Shown here piece after piece: positions 18,862 to 25,938 of a stretch of 64,000 nt of DNA (position 1 is the stretch's first letter; every line of letters begins with the position of its first letter). Under the pieces are notes generated by a model. That model had not been told where the DNA came from. It did no database searches and worked only from the letters and a program-made list of their open reading frames with translations. Where the stretch lies: positions 1,674,001 through 1,738,000 of the forward strand of contig NZ_CP019327.1 in NCBI RefSeq assembly GCF_001971705.1, given 5' to 3'. The stretch comes from Natronorubrum daqingense. GTDB lineage: Archaea; Halobacteriota; Halobacteria; Halobacteriales; Natrialbaceae. The position numbers and the translations under genes are program-made.

Positions 18862-20432
18862 AGTCGTGCCACCTCCTCGCTTTCGCGGTCAGTCACGTAC
18901 TCGCGCCCGAACCCGGTGATCGCCGCGAGGACGAACACCGCCACCAGCAACCAGCCCTGGAAGACGAACGGTACGACGTCGATGGGCGTCACGAGCATGC
19001 CCGACTCGAGCCAGTCGTGAGCTTCGGGTAAGTCCTGCATCGCCGTGTAGCCCGCGAGGACACCTCCGGACCACGGGAAGATGTACCCGAGTGCGGCGGT
19101 CTGGCCGTCCAGAATGTTCGCCCGGCGGTAGCCGTTCAGATTGAACCGTTCGCCGATCTTCGAGATGTACGGCCCGATCGCGACTTCGGCGGCCGTGTTG
19201 ATGGTGATCACGCCGTTGATCAGCGCCGCGGAACCGACCATCGTCAGTTCGGCGTTGCGAACGTTCGTCGCGAGATTCTCGATCGACCACTCGAGGATCG
19301 CGTCGAACGCGCCGCCGCGGATCATGATCTGTGCCGCGGCAATGATCAACAGGACGAGAATCGCGAGTTCGAAGAAGCCTGCCGCGCCGTTGATCAGGCT
19401 CCCGCCGACGCTGACGGCATCGGGATCTTCGACGATCGTCAGGATTGGAAGGAACTCGAGCGGTTCGGCGACCGGCGCGTCCGACGGTGCGTTGAACACG
19501 ACGATGTCGCCGAGCGTCATCAATCCGAGTGCGAGGTTCGCGACGATCGCCGTCACGATCCCCCACGAAATTGCTTCGACGATGTGGCGGCCTGCGACGG
19601 CCGTCCCGATAACGACGCCCATCGAGAGCAAGTGGACGAGTCCGATCGGATTGCTCTCCTCGGCGAGCATCGCCTGCCCGTCGACGCCGATGTCGAGCGG
19701 AGAGGACATCATCGAGCCGGCGACGAGGTAGCCGGCGAACGCGAAGGTCGCAGCGATAATCACGTACTTGAATCGAGAGGCAACCACGCCCCCGATATCG
19801 GAGTCCTGCGTGACGGCGCTGACGATCGTCGTGTCGCTGACGGGTGCGAGATTGTCGCCGAAGATCGCCCCGGAGAGAATCGCGCCGAACATGAGAACGG
19901 GGTTTGCCCCGAGCAAGATCCCTGCCGGGAAGAAGAGGACGACGAACGCGACTGCCGCCCCGTAGCCGGTTCCGATTCCCGTCGTGAACAGTGCGGCGAG
20001 AACGAACGTGACGGCGGGGAACAGTGTCGCGCCGATACCCGCGGCGTCGGCGAGCCAGACCAACCCGTCGACGAAACCACCGTCTTGCAGCAATTCGGCG
20101 AACATGCCGGCCCAGATCCAGGCGACGATCGCCGTCACCGCGACGGGTTGGGTCATCCCCTCGAAGATCGTGTTCGCGTACGTCGCCCAGTTGCCACGAA
20201 CGAAGAACATCCCGAGAATTAGGCCAATCAAAATCCCGACGATCAATCCACCTTCGTCGGAGACGCGCCACAGAGCGGTCTGAACGATCGCCCAGATAAT
20301 GAAGAACACGATCGGCAGTGCGCTCATCCCACGACCGCCGTAAAACGTTATTCGTGGGTCATCGTCGTCACCTCCCTGAACGAATGATTCAGTTGGATCC
20401 CCATCCGTTGAATTATCGTTGGCTTCACTCAT
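18858..20432 (-). CDS. NhaC-family Na+/H+ antiporter (second copy)
   Basis: The 524-residue polytopic protein belongs to the NhaC/ion-transporter group, with the GDNLAPVSDTTIVSA block in the position where the first copy has GDHTSPISDTS. An acidic cytoplasmic N-terminus (about 40 residues) precedes the first helix. It likely exchanges Na+ for H+ or carries organic-acid pairs such as malate/lactate. I start it at 20432, placed next to a TATA-like box at 20451-20458. It shares an operon with the TRAM-like gene by a 4-nt overlap. Confidence 0.82.
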   Translation of the reverse strand: MSEANDNSTDGDPTESFVQGGDDDDPRITFYGGRGMSALPIVFFIIWAIVQTALWRVSDEGGLIVGILIGLILGMFFVRGNWATYANTIFEGMTQPVAVTAIVAWIWAGMFAELLQDGGFVDGLVWLADAAGIGATLFPAVTFVLAALFTTGIGTGYGAAVAFVVLFFPAGILLGANPVLMFGAILSGAIFGDNLAPVSDTTIVSAVTQDSDIGGVVASRFKYVIIAATFAFAGYLVAGSMMSSPLDIGVDGQAMLAEESNPIGLVHLLSMGVVIGTAVAGRHIVEAISWGIVTAIVANLALGLMTLGDIVVFNAPSDAPVAEPLEFLPILTIVEDPDAVSVGGSLINGAAGFFELAILVLLIIAAAQIMIRGGAFDAILEWSIENLATNVRNAELTMVGSAALINGVITINTAAEVAIGPYISKIGERFNLNGYRRANILDGQTAALGYIFPWSGGVLAGYTAMQDLPEAHDWLESGMLVTPIDVVPFVFQGWLLVAVFVLAAITGFGREYVTDRESEEVARL

Positions 20433-20450
20433 CGTAATTGCACGAACTGT

Positions 20451-20458
20451 ATAATAAA
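20451..20458 (-). promoter_or_regulatory. TATA-like box of the second NhaC gene
   Basis: TTTATTAT on the minus strand lies about 20 nt before the ATG at 20432, predicting an essentially leaderless transcript for the NhaC/TRAM-like pair. Confidence 0.4.
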
Positions 20459-20688
20459 CTCGTGACTGATAAGTCTTACCGAGGAGACGGACTCTCAGTG
20501 TCAATTGTGTGGGTTAGAACGACTGTACGCCATGTGATCTATCGATCCTAATCTGTTTGATAATCATCAGCTATCGAACGACGACTCGGTGTGACCGGCG
20601 ATAGTTGATAGACGACCATCTCAGTCGCCGACGGAAGTAACACGAGTGTTAGCGGGGTGCTTTCAGTCTCGAGTCCGTAGTAGCGCCT

Positions 20689-21702
20689 ATGAACAAACTC
20701 GTCGACGGCGAATGGGTGACTAATGTAGACGATGCCACCGACGACGGCTCCTTCGAGCGCCAGGAGACGACGTTTCGTGACCGGGTCCGCGACGACCCCG
20801 ATGCGACTCACCAGCCAGAAGCCGGTCGCTACCACCTCTACGTCTCCTACGCGTGTCCGTGGGCACACCGAACGCTCCTCGTTCGGGCGCTGAAGGGACT
20901 CGAGGACGCGATTTCGGTCTCGGTGGTCGACCCCTATCGAGACGAAGACGGCTGGCAGTTCACGCCGGAAAAGGAGGGCTGTACGGCCGATCCGATCGTC
21001 GACGCGGACTACCTCCGGGAGCTGTACGTGGAGGCCGATCCGGACGCCACCTGCCGCGTGACGGTGCCGGTGTTGTGGGATCGCGAGGAGGAGACGATCG
21101 TCAACAACGAATCCGCAGAGATCATGCGGATGCTCGACACCGAGTTCGAGGGCGTCGCTTCGCGAGACGTCGATCTCTACCCGGAGGGCTATCGAGACGA
21201 GATCGATCGGATCATCGATGAAATTTACCAGCCGATCAACAACGGCGTCTACCGGGCCGGCTTCGCGACGAAACAGGAACCCTACGACGAGGCTGTCGAC
21301 GACCTCTTCGGCGCGCTCGATCACTGGGACGACGTGCTGGCCGACCAGCGGTATCTCGCGGGTGACCGACTGACCGAAGCCGACATCGCGATGTTCACGA
21401 CGCTCGTCCGGTTCGACAACGTCTACCACACCCACTTCATGTGTAACGTCCAGTACATCCGCGAGTACGACAATCTCTGGCCGTATCTCCGGGATCTGTA
21501 TCAGACCGGATTCGCACAGACGGTCGACATGGACCACATCACAGAACACTACTACACGACCCACCCCGACGTGAACCCCCACCGAATCGTCGCTCGAGGC
21601 CCGGATCTCGACTTCGAGGCACCACACGATCGGGATGACTTGCCGGGGAACCCGCCCGAGGACGTCGACTCGAGCACCGAGTACGACGAACGAACTGCGT
21701 GA
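20689..21702 (+). CDS. Xi-class glutathione S-transferase / glutathionyl-hydroquinone reductase-like
   Basis: The 337-residue protein has the SYACPWAHRT block (catalytic Cys56-Pro57-Trp58) that marks the Xi-class GSTs, which reduce glutathionyl-hydroquinones. A C-terminal helical domain follows, with the conserved DRLTEADIAMFTTLVRFD segment. In bacteria the donor is glutathione; haloarchaea make gamma-glutamylcysteine instead, so the natural thiol and substrate here are inferred. The last 30 residues are an acidic tail. It ends inside the start of a decayed gene (next entry). Confidence 0.88.
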   Translation: MNKLVDGEWVTNVDDATDDGSFERQETTFRDRVRDDPDATHQPEAGRYHLYVSYACPWAHRTLLVRALKGLEDAISVSVVDPYRDEDGWQFTPEKEGCTADPIVDADYLRELYVEADPDATCRVTVPVLWDREEETIVNNESAEIMRMLDTEFEGVASRDVDLYPEGYRDEIDRIIDEIYQPINNGVYRAGFATKQEPYDEAVDDLFGALDHWDDVLADQRYLAGDRLTEADIAMFTTLVRFDNVYHTHFMCNVQYIREYDNLWPYLRDLYQTGFAQTVDMDHITEHYYTTHPDVNPHRIVARGPDLDFEAPHDRDDLPGNPPEDVDSSTEYDERTA

Positions 21703-21944
21703 GGAAATCCGCGCGAGGTAACTCGGCGGATCGTCGAGTTCGTGGACTCGCTCGAGGAGGCCCACGACTGTCGAATTCAGTTCGTCGGTGTGGTCACCCG
21801 CTATCCCGACGACTGGGAGGTCCGTGTCGACGGAACCCCGCGTTCGAGATCGGACGCCATCGCGACGAGGGCGGGAACACGGTCTACGAGATGACGGCCG
21901 AAGTGTTCCTCGAAGCAGTCGAAGAACACTTCACAGGAAGGTAA
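21703..21944 (+). pseudogene. Frameshifted remnant of a small protein gene
   Basis: Three frames each hold part of what looks like one acidic protein. First is a short ELREEIRA-like segment overlapping the end of the GST gene. Second, from about 21718, is VTRRIVEFVDSLEEAHDC continuing to WEVRVDGTP. Third, from about 21843 to the stop at 21942-21944, is FEIGRHRDEGGNTVYEM continuing to LEAVEEHFTGR. Rejoining the last two needs only a 1-nt insertion near 21838-21842. The middle frame has no start codon after the GST stop. It is either a true pseudogene with two lesions or a sequencing error. I recognise no family. Confidence 0.6.
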
Positions 21945-22044
21945 CTCACCGACTGTCGAAGCGGTGTACAGACCAAGTACACCTCGCTCAGTACAGGTAG
22001 AGACGTTAGCACTGCCAGCATCCGCGAACGAAGTGAGCGGTTCA

Positions 22045-22082
22045 CCGCCGGAACGGGCACAGCCCGTGAAGGCGGCCTTTTT
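22045..22082 (+). terminator. Bipartite hairpin followed by a T-run
   Basis: Nested arms CCGCC/GGCGG (22045-22049 and 22071-22075) and CGGGC/GCCCG (22054-22058 and 22062-22066) form one long stem with a small internal loop, followed directly by a run of five T. On the plus strand this looks like a strong terminator for the GST/decayed-gene transcript. Confidence 0.5.
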
Positions 22083-22105
22083 AGCGTAGATTTTTGCGCG
22101 AGCGG

Positions 22106-22124
22106 TTCCGCGCTTCGCGCGGAA
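22106..22124. repeat. Perfect 8-bp inverted repeat
   Basis: TTCCGCGC and GCGCGGAA flank a 3-nt loop, 24 nt after the T-run of the preceding hairpin. Together they give a hairpin, T-tract, hairpin, A-tract pattern, which suggests a palindromic intergenic element of the kind dispersed in haloarchaeal genomes. Copy number cannot be judged from this window. Confidence 0.45.
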
Positions 22125-22269
22125 TCCCGACGCGGAAAAAGGTACGTGTGCATCTGTAGTGAACGGCCGTCCCACAAGAATTAGTGTTCAAAACGGTGGA
22201 ATTTCACGAGTAGAAGCGCTGTTTCAGGGTCGACATGGACACCTCGAGTCGACCATCGAATCCGAGTCC

Positions 22270-22488
22270 TTACGAGTCACCCGGGGGTCGCCCGGACTCG
22301 GCGCGCCACGATTCAAAACTGTGCGTTTCGTCCTCGCGGAAGAAAATACGCCAGAGGAGATAGGCGGGCACGATCACCGGCAAGAGCGGCAGTGCTAGGA
22401 TAACGAGAATCGCGGCCATGATGTACCCGAACGCCGACATCTGGAAGTTCGGCCCGTAGCCCGTCGACTCGCCGACTCGTGTAGACAT
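22270..22488 (-). CDS. Small single-span membrane protein
   Basis: The 72-residue protein has one strong hydrophobic segment (about 20-48, rich in Ile, Leu and Pro) followed by a positively then negatively charged tail (RIFFREDETHSFESW). This is the layout of a family of short haloarchaeal membrane proteins of unknown role. It is well placed between genes and starts with a clear ATG. I give no function. Confidence 0.65.
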   Translation of the reverse strand: MSTRVGESTGYGPNFQMSAFGYIMAAILVILALPLLPVIVPAYLLWRIFFREDETHSFESWRAESGRPPGDS

Positions 22489-22613
22489 ACGTTACAGTTC
22501 GAACCAGTCGCTATTCGGTCTTGCGGTCTCGAGACTCCGTGCTATCGACCGGGAACCCACCGAAGCCACCCATTCGCGTACTCCGCTCTCCCCCCACACT
22601 CCGCTCACTCCGG

Positions 22614-23387
22614 TCAGTCCTCGAGAACGTCCGCCGAGTCGTCCTGCGGTCGATAGTTCAACTCGAGCATCGTCTCCGTCAGCGAGAGGAACCGCTCGGC
22701 GTTGTTCGAGATTCCGTGTGCGGTCAGCGGCGAGGACTCGAGGGTCGTCGTCGCTGCGGCGTCCATCAGCCGCTGGCAGTCGCCGGGGCTGAGCCACATC
22801 GCTCGCGCGTAGCGTTCGCCCGAGGCGTCCCGGTCGGCGAGTTCGTCCTCGAGTTCGTCCGTAGAGAGCAACCAGCCGATTCGCAGGTTGATCACGTCGA
22901 GTCCGTGGCGGTTCGCGTAGTAGTGGCCCATCGCCTCGCCGAAGACCTTCGTGACGCCGTAGTACGTGTCGGGGTCCATCGCCTCCGCTGGGCGGACGGT
23001 TCGTGGCGAACCCACGGTGGACTCCGGACGGACGGACGACACCGTGTTCTGCATGTTCACCGCGTGGTTTGAACTCGCGAAGACGACTCGCTGGACGTCG
23101 TTCTGGACGGCAGCTTCGAAGGCGTTGTAGACTCCCTCGATGTTCGGCCCGGAGAGTGCGTCCCACTCGGCCCGCGGATCCGGATTCGCCGCGAGGTGGA
23201 TCAACACGTCCTCGTCCTCGAGCGCGCCGACGAACGCCTCGCGGTTCGCGACGTCGATCGGCGTCGTCTCGAGGTCTTCACTTTCGCTGTGTGAAAACAG
23301 GCTGAGTTCGACGTCCGTGTCTTCGAAGGCTTCGATGGTCTCTCGGCCGACCCGACCTGATGCACCAGTGATGGCGATAGTCGTCAT
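22614..23387 (-). CDS. Azf-like NAD-dependent sugar dehydrogenase (extended SDR)
   Basis: The 257-residue protein is an extended short-chain dehydrogenase with a Rossmann motif GASGRVGRE near the N-terminus and the catalytic pair YxxxK in TYYGVTK. Blocks such as VLIHLAANPDPRAEWD, VVFASSNHAVN, RAMWLSPGDC and a GISNN ending resemble Azf, the NAD-dependent glucose-6-phosphate dehydrogenase of Haloferax volcanii, and the related uronate dehydrogenases. Either activity is possible. It is divergent from the IclR regulator at 23528, with a 140-nt shared upstream region, which suggests control by it. Confidence 0.75.
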   Translation of the reverse strand: MTTIAITGASGRVGRETIEAFEDTDVELSLFSHSESEDLETTPIDVANREAFVGALEDEDVLIHLAANPDPRAEWDALSGPNIEGVYNAFEAAVQNDVQRVVFASSNHAVNMQNTVSSVRPESTVGSPRTVRPAEAMDPDTYYGVTKVFGEAMGHYYANRHGLDVINLRIGWLLSTDELEDELADRDASGERYARAMWLSPGDCQRLMDAAATTTLESSPLTAHGISNNAERFLSLTETMLELNYRPQDDSADVLED

Positions 23388-23527
23388 TACCGAAATAGAC
23401 ACGGAGCGGGTTAAAATAGGTCGGGCCGGCGCGTTCTGGGACCGAAGAGACGCCCCTTTCACGCCCGTGACACGTCGAAGACAACGGTCCCAAACCTACT
23501 TGACCCGTGGTTCACCACTACGTACGC

Positions 23528-24313
23528 ATGCCCCCTGGTGATGGTCGGGATCCTGAAACCGTCCGCGCGACCGAAACGTCTTTCGAGGTTATCGACTGTG
23601 TTCAGGCCCATCAGGGTGCAACGTTGTCGACGGTCGCAAACGACCTCGGGAAAGCAAAGAGCACCGTCCACCGACACGTGAAAACCCTCGAGGAACTGGG
23701 GTATCTCACGCGAACTGGCAACGAGTTGTACGTCGGGCTTCGCTTCTTGAAACTCGGCGAGACGGCACGAACTCGCGAGGACGAGTACCAACTTGCCGCG
23801 GAGAAAGTCGACGAGTTCGCACGCAAGACGAACGAACGAGCCCAGTTCATCGTCGAAGAGGGGGGATACGGTATCTGCGTTTTCAGAGCATCCGGCGATC
23901 AGGCCGTCGATACCGAACCACGCGTCGGTTCGCGAATGCCCCTCCACGCCACGGCTGCCGGTCGAGCGATCCTCGCGTTCGAGACGGACGACGCACTCGA
24001 GCGGGTAATCGAGCGACAGGGACTCCCCGCCTACACCGAAGAGACGATCACCGACGAAGCGACGCTTCGAACCGAACTCGAGGAAACGAAAGAACGTGGG
24101 TACGCGATCAACCGGAACGAACACATCGACGGGCTGACCGCGTTCGGCGCTCCGGTTCGTGGCGCGGACGACGAGATTATCGGCTCGTTCAGTATCTCCG
24201 GGCCGACGCACCGCTACGACGGCGGCAAAGAAGACGAAATTATCTCCATCCTGCAGGGAACGACGAACGAACTCGAGTTGAACATTCGATACGGCGACGC
24301 GGTCGATTCCTGA
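23528..24313 (+). CDS. IclR-family transcriptional regulator
   Basis: The 261-residue protein has an N-terminal winged HTH (about 15-75; STVANDLGKAKSTVHRHVKTLEELGYL) and a C-terminal IclR effector domain (about 80-255) with the GSRMPLHATAAGRAILA block that lines the ligand pocket. Such regulators control catabolic genes in haloarchaea in response to sugars or aromatic acids. It is divergent from the Azf-like gene and convergent with the amidase operon, so either could be a target. The ATG at 23528 is preferred over upstream alternative codons. Confidence 0.9.
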   Translation: MPPGDGRDPETVRATETSFEVIDCVQAHQGATLSTVANDLGKAKSTVHRHVKTLEELGYLTRTGNELYVGLRFLKLGETARTREDEYQLAAEKVDEFARKTNERAQFIVEEGGYGICVFRASGDQAVDTEPRVGSRMPLHATAAGRAILAFETDDALERVIERQGLPAYTEETITDEATLRTELEETKERGYAINRNEHIDGLTAFGAPVRGADDEIIGSFSISGPTHRYDGGKEDEIISILQGTTNELELNIRYGDAVDS

Positions 24314-24338
24314 GCGAAAAATAACGATCGATTGCGGG

Positions 24339-25808
24339 CTACGCGGGAAGCGCCGGCGTCTCGAGTGAGTCGGACTCCGCGACGAGTTCTTCGAGTAGCC
24401 GCGCACAATCGATCGCAACCCCATCGTCGTGACGCGGCGCGACGACTTGCACGCTAATCGGGAGTCCGTCGGCCTCGTCGACGGGGAGCGAGACGGCCGG
24501 GTTTCCGGTCAGGTTGAACGGTGCCGTATTGCCGAGCACGTCGAACAATCGATTGTGCGCGGATACGTCCCCCCGCTCGGGCGGGAGTGTGCGAAGCGTC
24601 GGGACGAGGAGCGCGTCGACTCGGTCGAACGCGGCCTCGAGACGGCGTCCAAAGGCCTCTGCCTCGAGACGACCCGCGACGTACGAGTCGCCGTCGGTCT
24701 CCGCATCGAGCGTCGCGGAGGGGAGCACCCGTTTTGCCACGTGATCGCTGAACCCGTCGTCGTCGACGAATTCCTGGAGCGCACGCGACCAGCGACGCGC
24801 GTACGTCGACCCGTTTCCGCGAACGAGCCCGCGCTGTCGAAGGTACCACGCGAACTCCGTGGCCCCGACGAGCAGGTAGGCGTCTTCGATAGCGCCGAGG
24901 TCGACGGAGACCTCCTCGAGTTCGAGTTCGGACGCGGACTCGGCTTCGCCACACAACGAGCGAACGCCACGTGTAACGGTCTCCGAACACTCCTCGAGGA
25001 ATTCCGTTACGACGCCAACGGTGAACGTCTCGTCCGAATCGGCGGCGACTGTCCGCGATTCGCTTGGGCTCGAGGGTCGTCCGAACGAATCGTTGCCGTC
25101 GTCGCTGATGACCGAGAGCGCGTCGGCAGCCGTTTCGACGGAGCGAGCGAGCGGACCGACGGTGTCGAGTGAGGGTGCGAACGGGACCACGCCGTGCGTC
25201 GAGACGGTGTCGAACGTCGGCTTGACGCCGACCACGCCACAGCAGGCGGCCGGAATGCGAACGCTGCCGCCCGTGTCCGTCCCGAGGGCCACGTCCGCCA
25301 ACCCTGCCGCGACGGCGACGCCGCTGCCACTCGAGGAGCCACCCGGAACGCGATCCGCAGCGAGCGGGTTCCACACGTCAGCTCGGCCGCTAAACTCGCC
25401 GGTCGGTCCGAACGCGAAGGCGTCCATATTGGCCTTCCCGAGGAGGTCGCCTCCGGCCTCGAGCAGTCGTTCGACGACGGTCGCGTCGAACCCGGGAACG
25501 TGCTCGAAGCCCGCCGAGCCACAGGTGAGCCCGAGGTGCTCGACGGCGATGTTGTCCTTGACGACGATTCGGTGATCGGCGAGTGGACCATCCGTTTCGC
25601 GCGTTCGTGGTGTCTCGAAGCCGTCGAGGAGCGCTCCGTACTCGTCCTCGAGGGGTGACCCCGTCCGTTCGACAGTGCGTTCGGAGTCGTCGCTCACGCC
25701 CGCAGCGATGTCGGCGAGTCGGTCGGCCGACTCGCGACAGTCCGCGATATCGTCGTCGTTCAGATCGAACGCCAACGATTCGGCCATCGTTTCGATGTCG
25801 TCGCTCAC
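24339..25808 (-). CDS. Amidase-signature hydrolase
   Basis: The 489-residue enzyme has the amidase-signature catalytic set: the Lys in IVVKDNIAV, and the Ser pair in VPGGSSSGSGVAVAAGLAD and GTDTGGSVRIPAACCG. It cleaves an amide or ester bond and releases ammonia or an amine. The GTG start at 25808 overlaps the stop of the preceding 43-residue membrane peptide by 4 nt (GTGA), so they are translationally coupled. An ATG 21 nt downstream is an alternative. Context with a sodium:solute symporter suggests it degrades an imported amide. It is not GatA, because no GatB/C partner is nearby. Confidence 0.88.
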   Translation of the reverse strand: MSDDIETMAESLAFDLNDDDIADCRESADRLADIAAGVSDDSERTVERTGSPLEDEYGALLDGFETPRTRETDGPLADHRIVVKDNIAVEHLGLTCGSAGFEHVPGFDATVVERLLEAGGDLLGKANMDAFAFGPTGEFSGRADVWNPLAADRVPGGSSSGSGVAVAAGLADVALGTDTGGSVRIPAACCGVVGVKPTFDTVSTHGVVPFAPSLDTVGPLARSVETAADALSVISDDGNDSFGRPSSPSESRTVAADSDETFTVGVVTEFLEECSETVTRGVRSLCGEAESASELELEEVSVDLGAIEDAYLLVGATEFAWYLRQRGLVRGNGSTYARRWSRALQEFVDDDGFSDHVAKRVLPSATLDAETDGDSYVAGRLEAEAFGRRLEAAFDRVDALLVPTLRTLPPERGDVSAHNRLFDVLGNTAPFNLTGNPAVSLPVDEADGLPISVQVVAPRHDDGVAIDCARLLEELVAESDSLETPALPA

Positions 25809-25936
25809 GATTGCCCTCCGGCCGCCGAGTCGTCGTCGAAGTTGTCCACGTCGTACAGTACCCGTAACAGCACGTAGATCGTGCTCAGCGAGACCAGCGT
25901 GCCGACGAGCCAGATCGTCCACATGAGTGTTGCCAT
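25805..25936 (-). CDS. 43-residue membrane peptide between symporter and amidase
   Basis: This very short gene encodes one hydrophobic segment (MATLMWTIWLVGTLVSLSTI and on to about residue 25), then a hydrophilic Asp-rich tail (DVDNFDDDSAAGGQS). Its ATG lies 2 nt after the symporter stop and its stop overlaps the amidase start by 4 nt, so all three are one translationally coupled unit. A GGAGG Shine-Dalgarno-like sequence precedes it inside the symporter gene end. The layout recalls small accessory subunits that accompany some SSS transporters. The role as an auxiliary subunit is inferred from position. Confidence 0.75.
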   Translation of the reverse strand: MATLMWTIWLVGTLVSLSTIYVLLRVLYDVDNFDDDSAAGGQS

Positions 25937-25938
25937 CG

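Larger units (their letters stand above)
21945..22269. other. Intergenic region rich in hairpins, no gene
   Basis: This 325-bp stretch between the decayed gene and the small membrane protein is not coding. It holds a GTGTAC/GTACAC inverted repeat at 21964-21982, the two hairpins at 22045-22124 (next entries) and the end of the convergent gene's terminator region. Its alternating GC arms and T or A tracts look like a dispersed non-coding repeat rather than decayed coding sequence. Confidence 0.5.
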
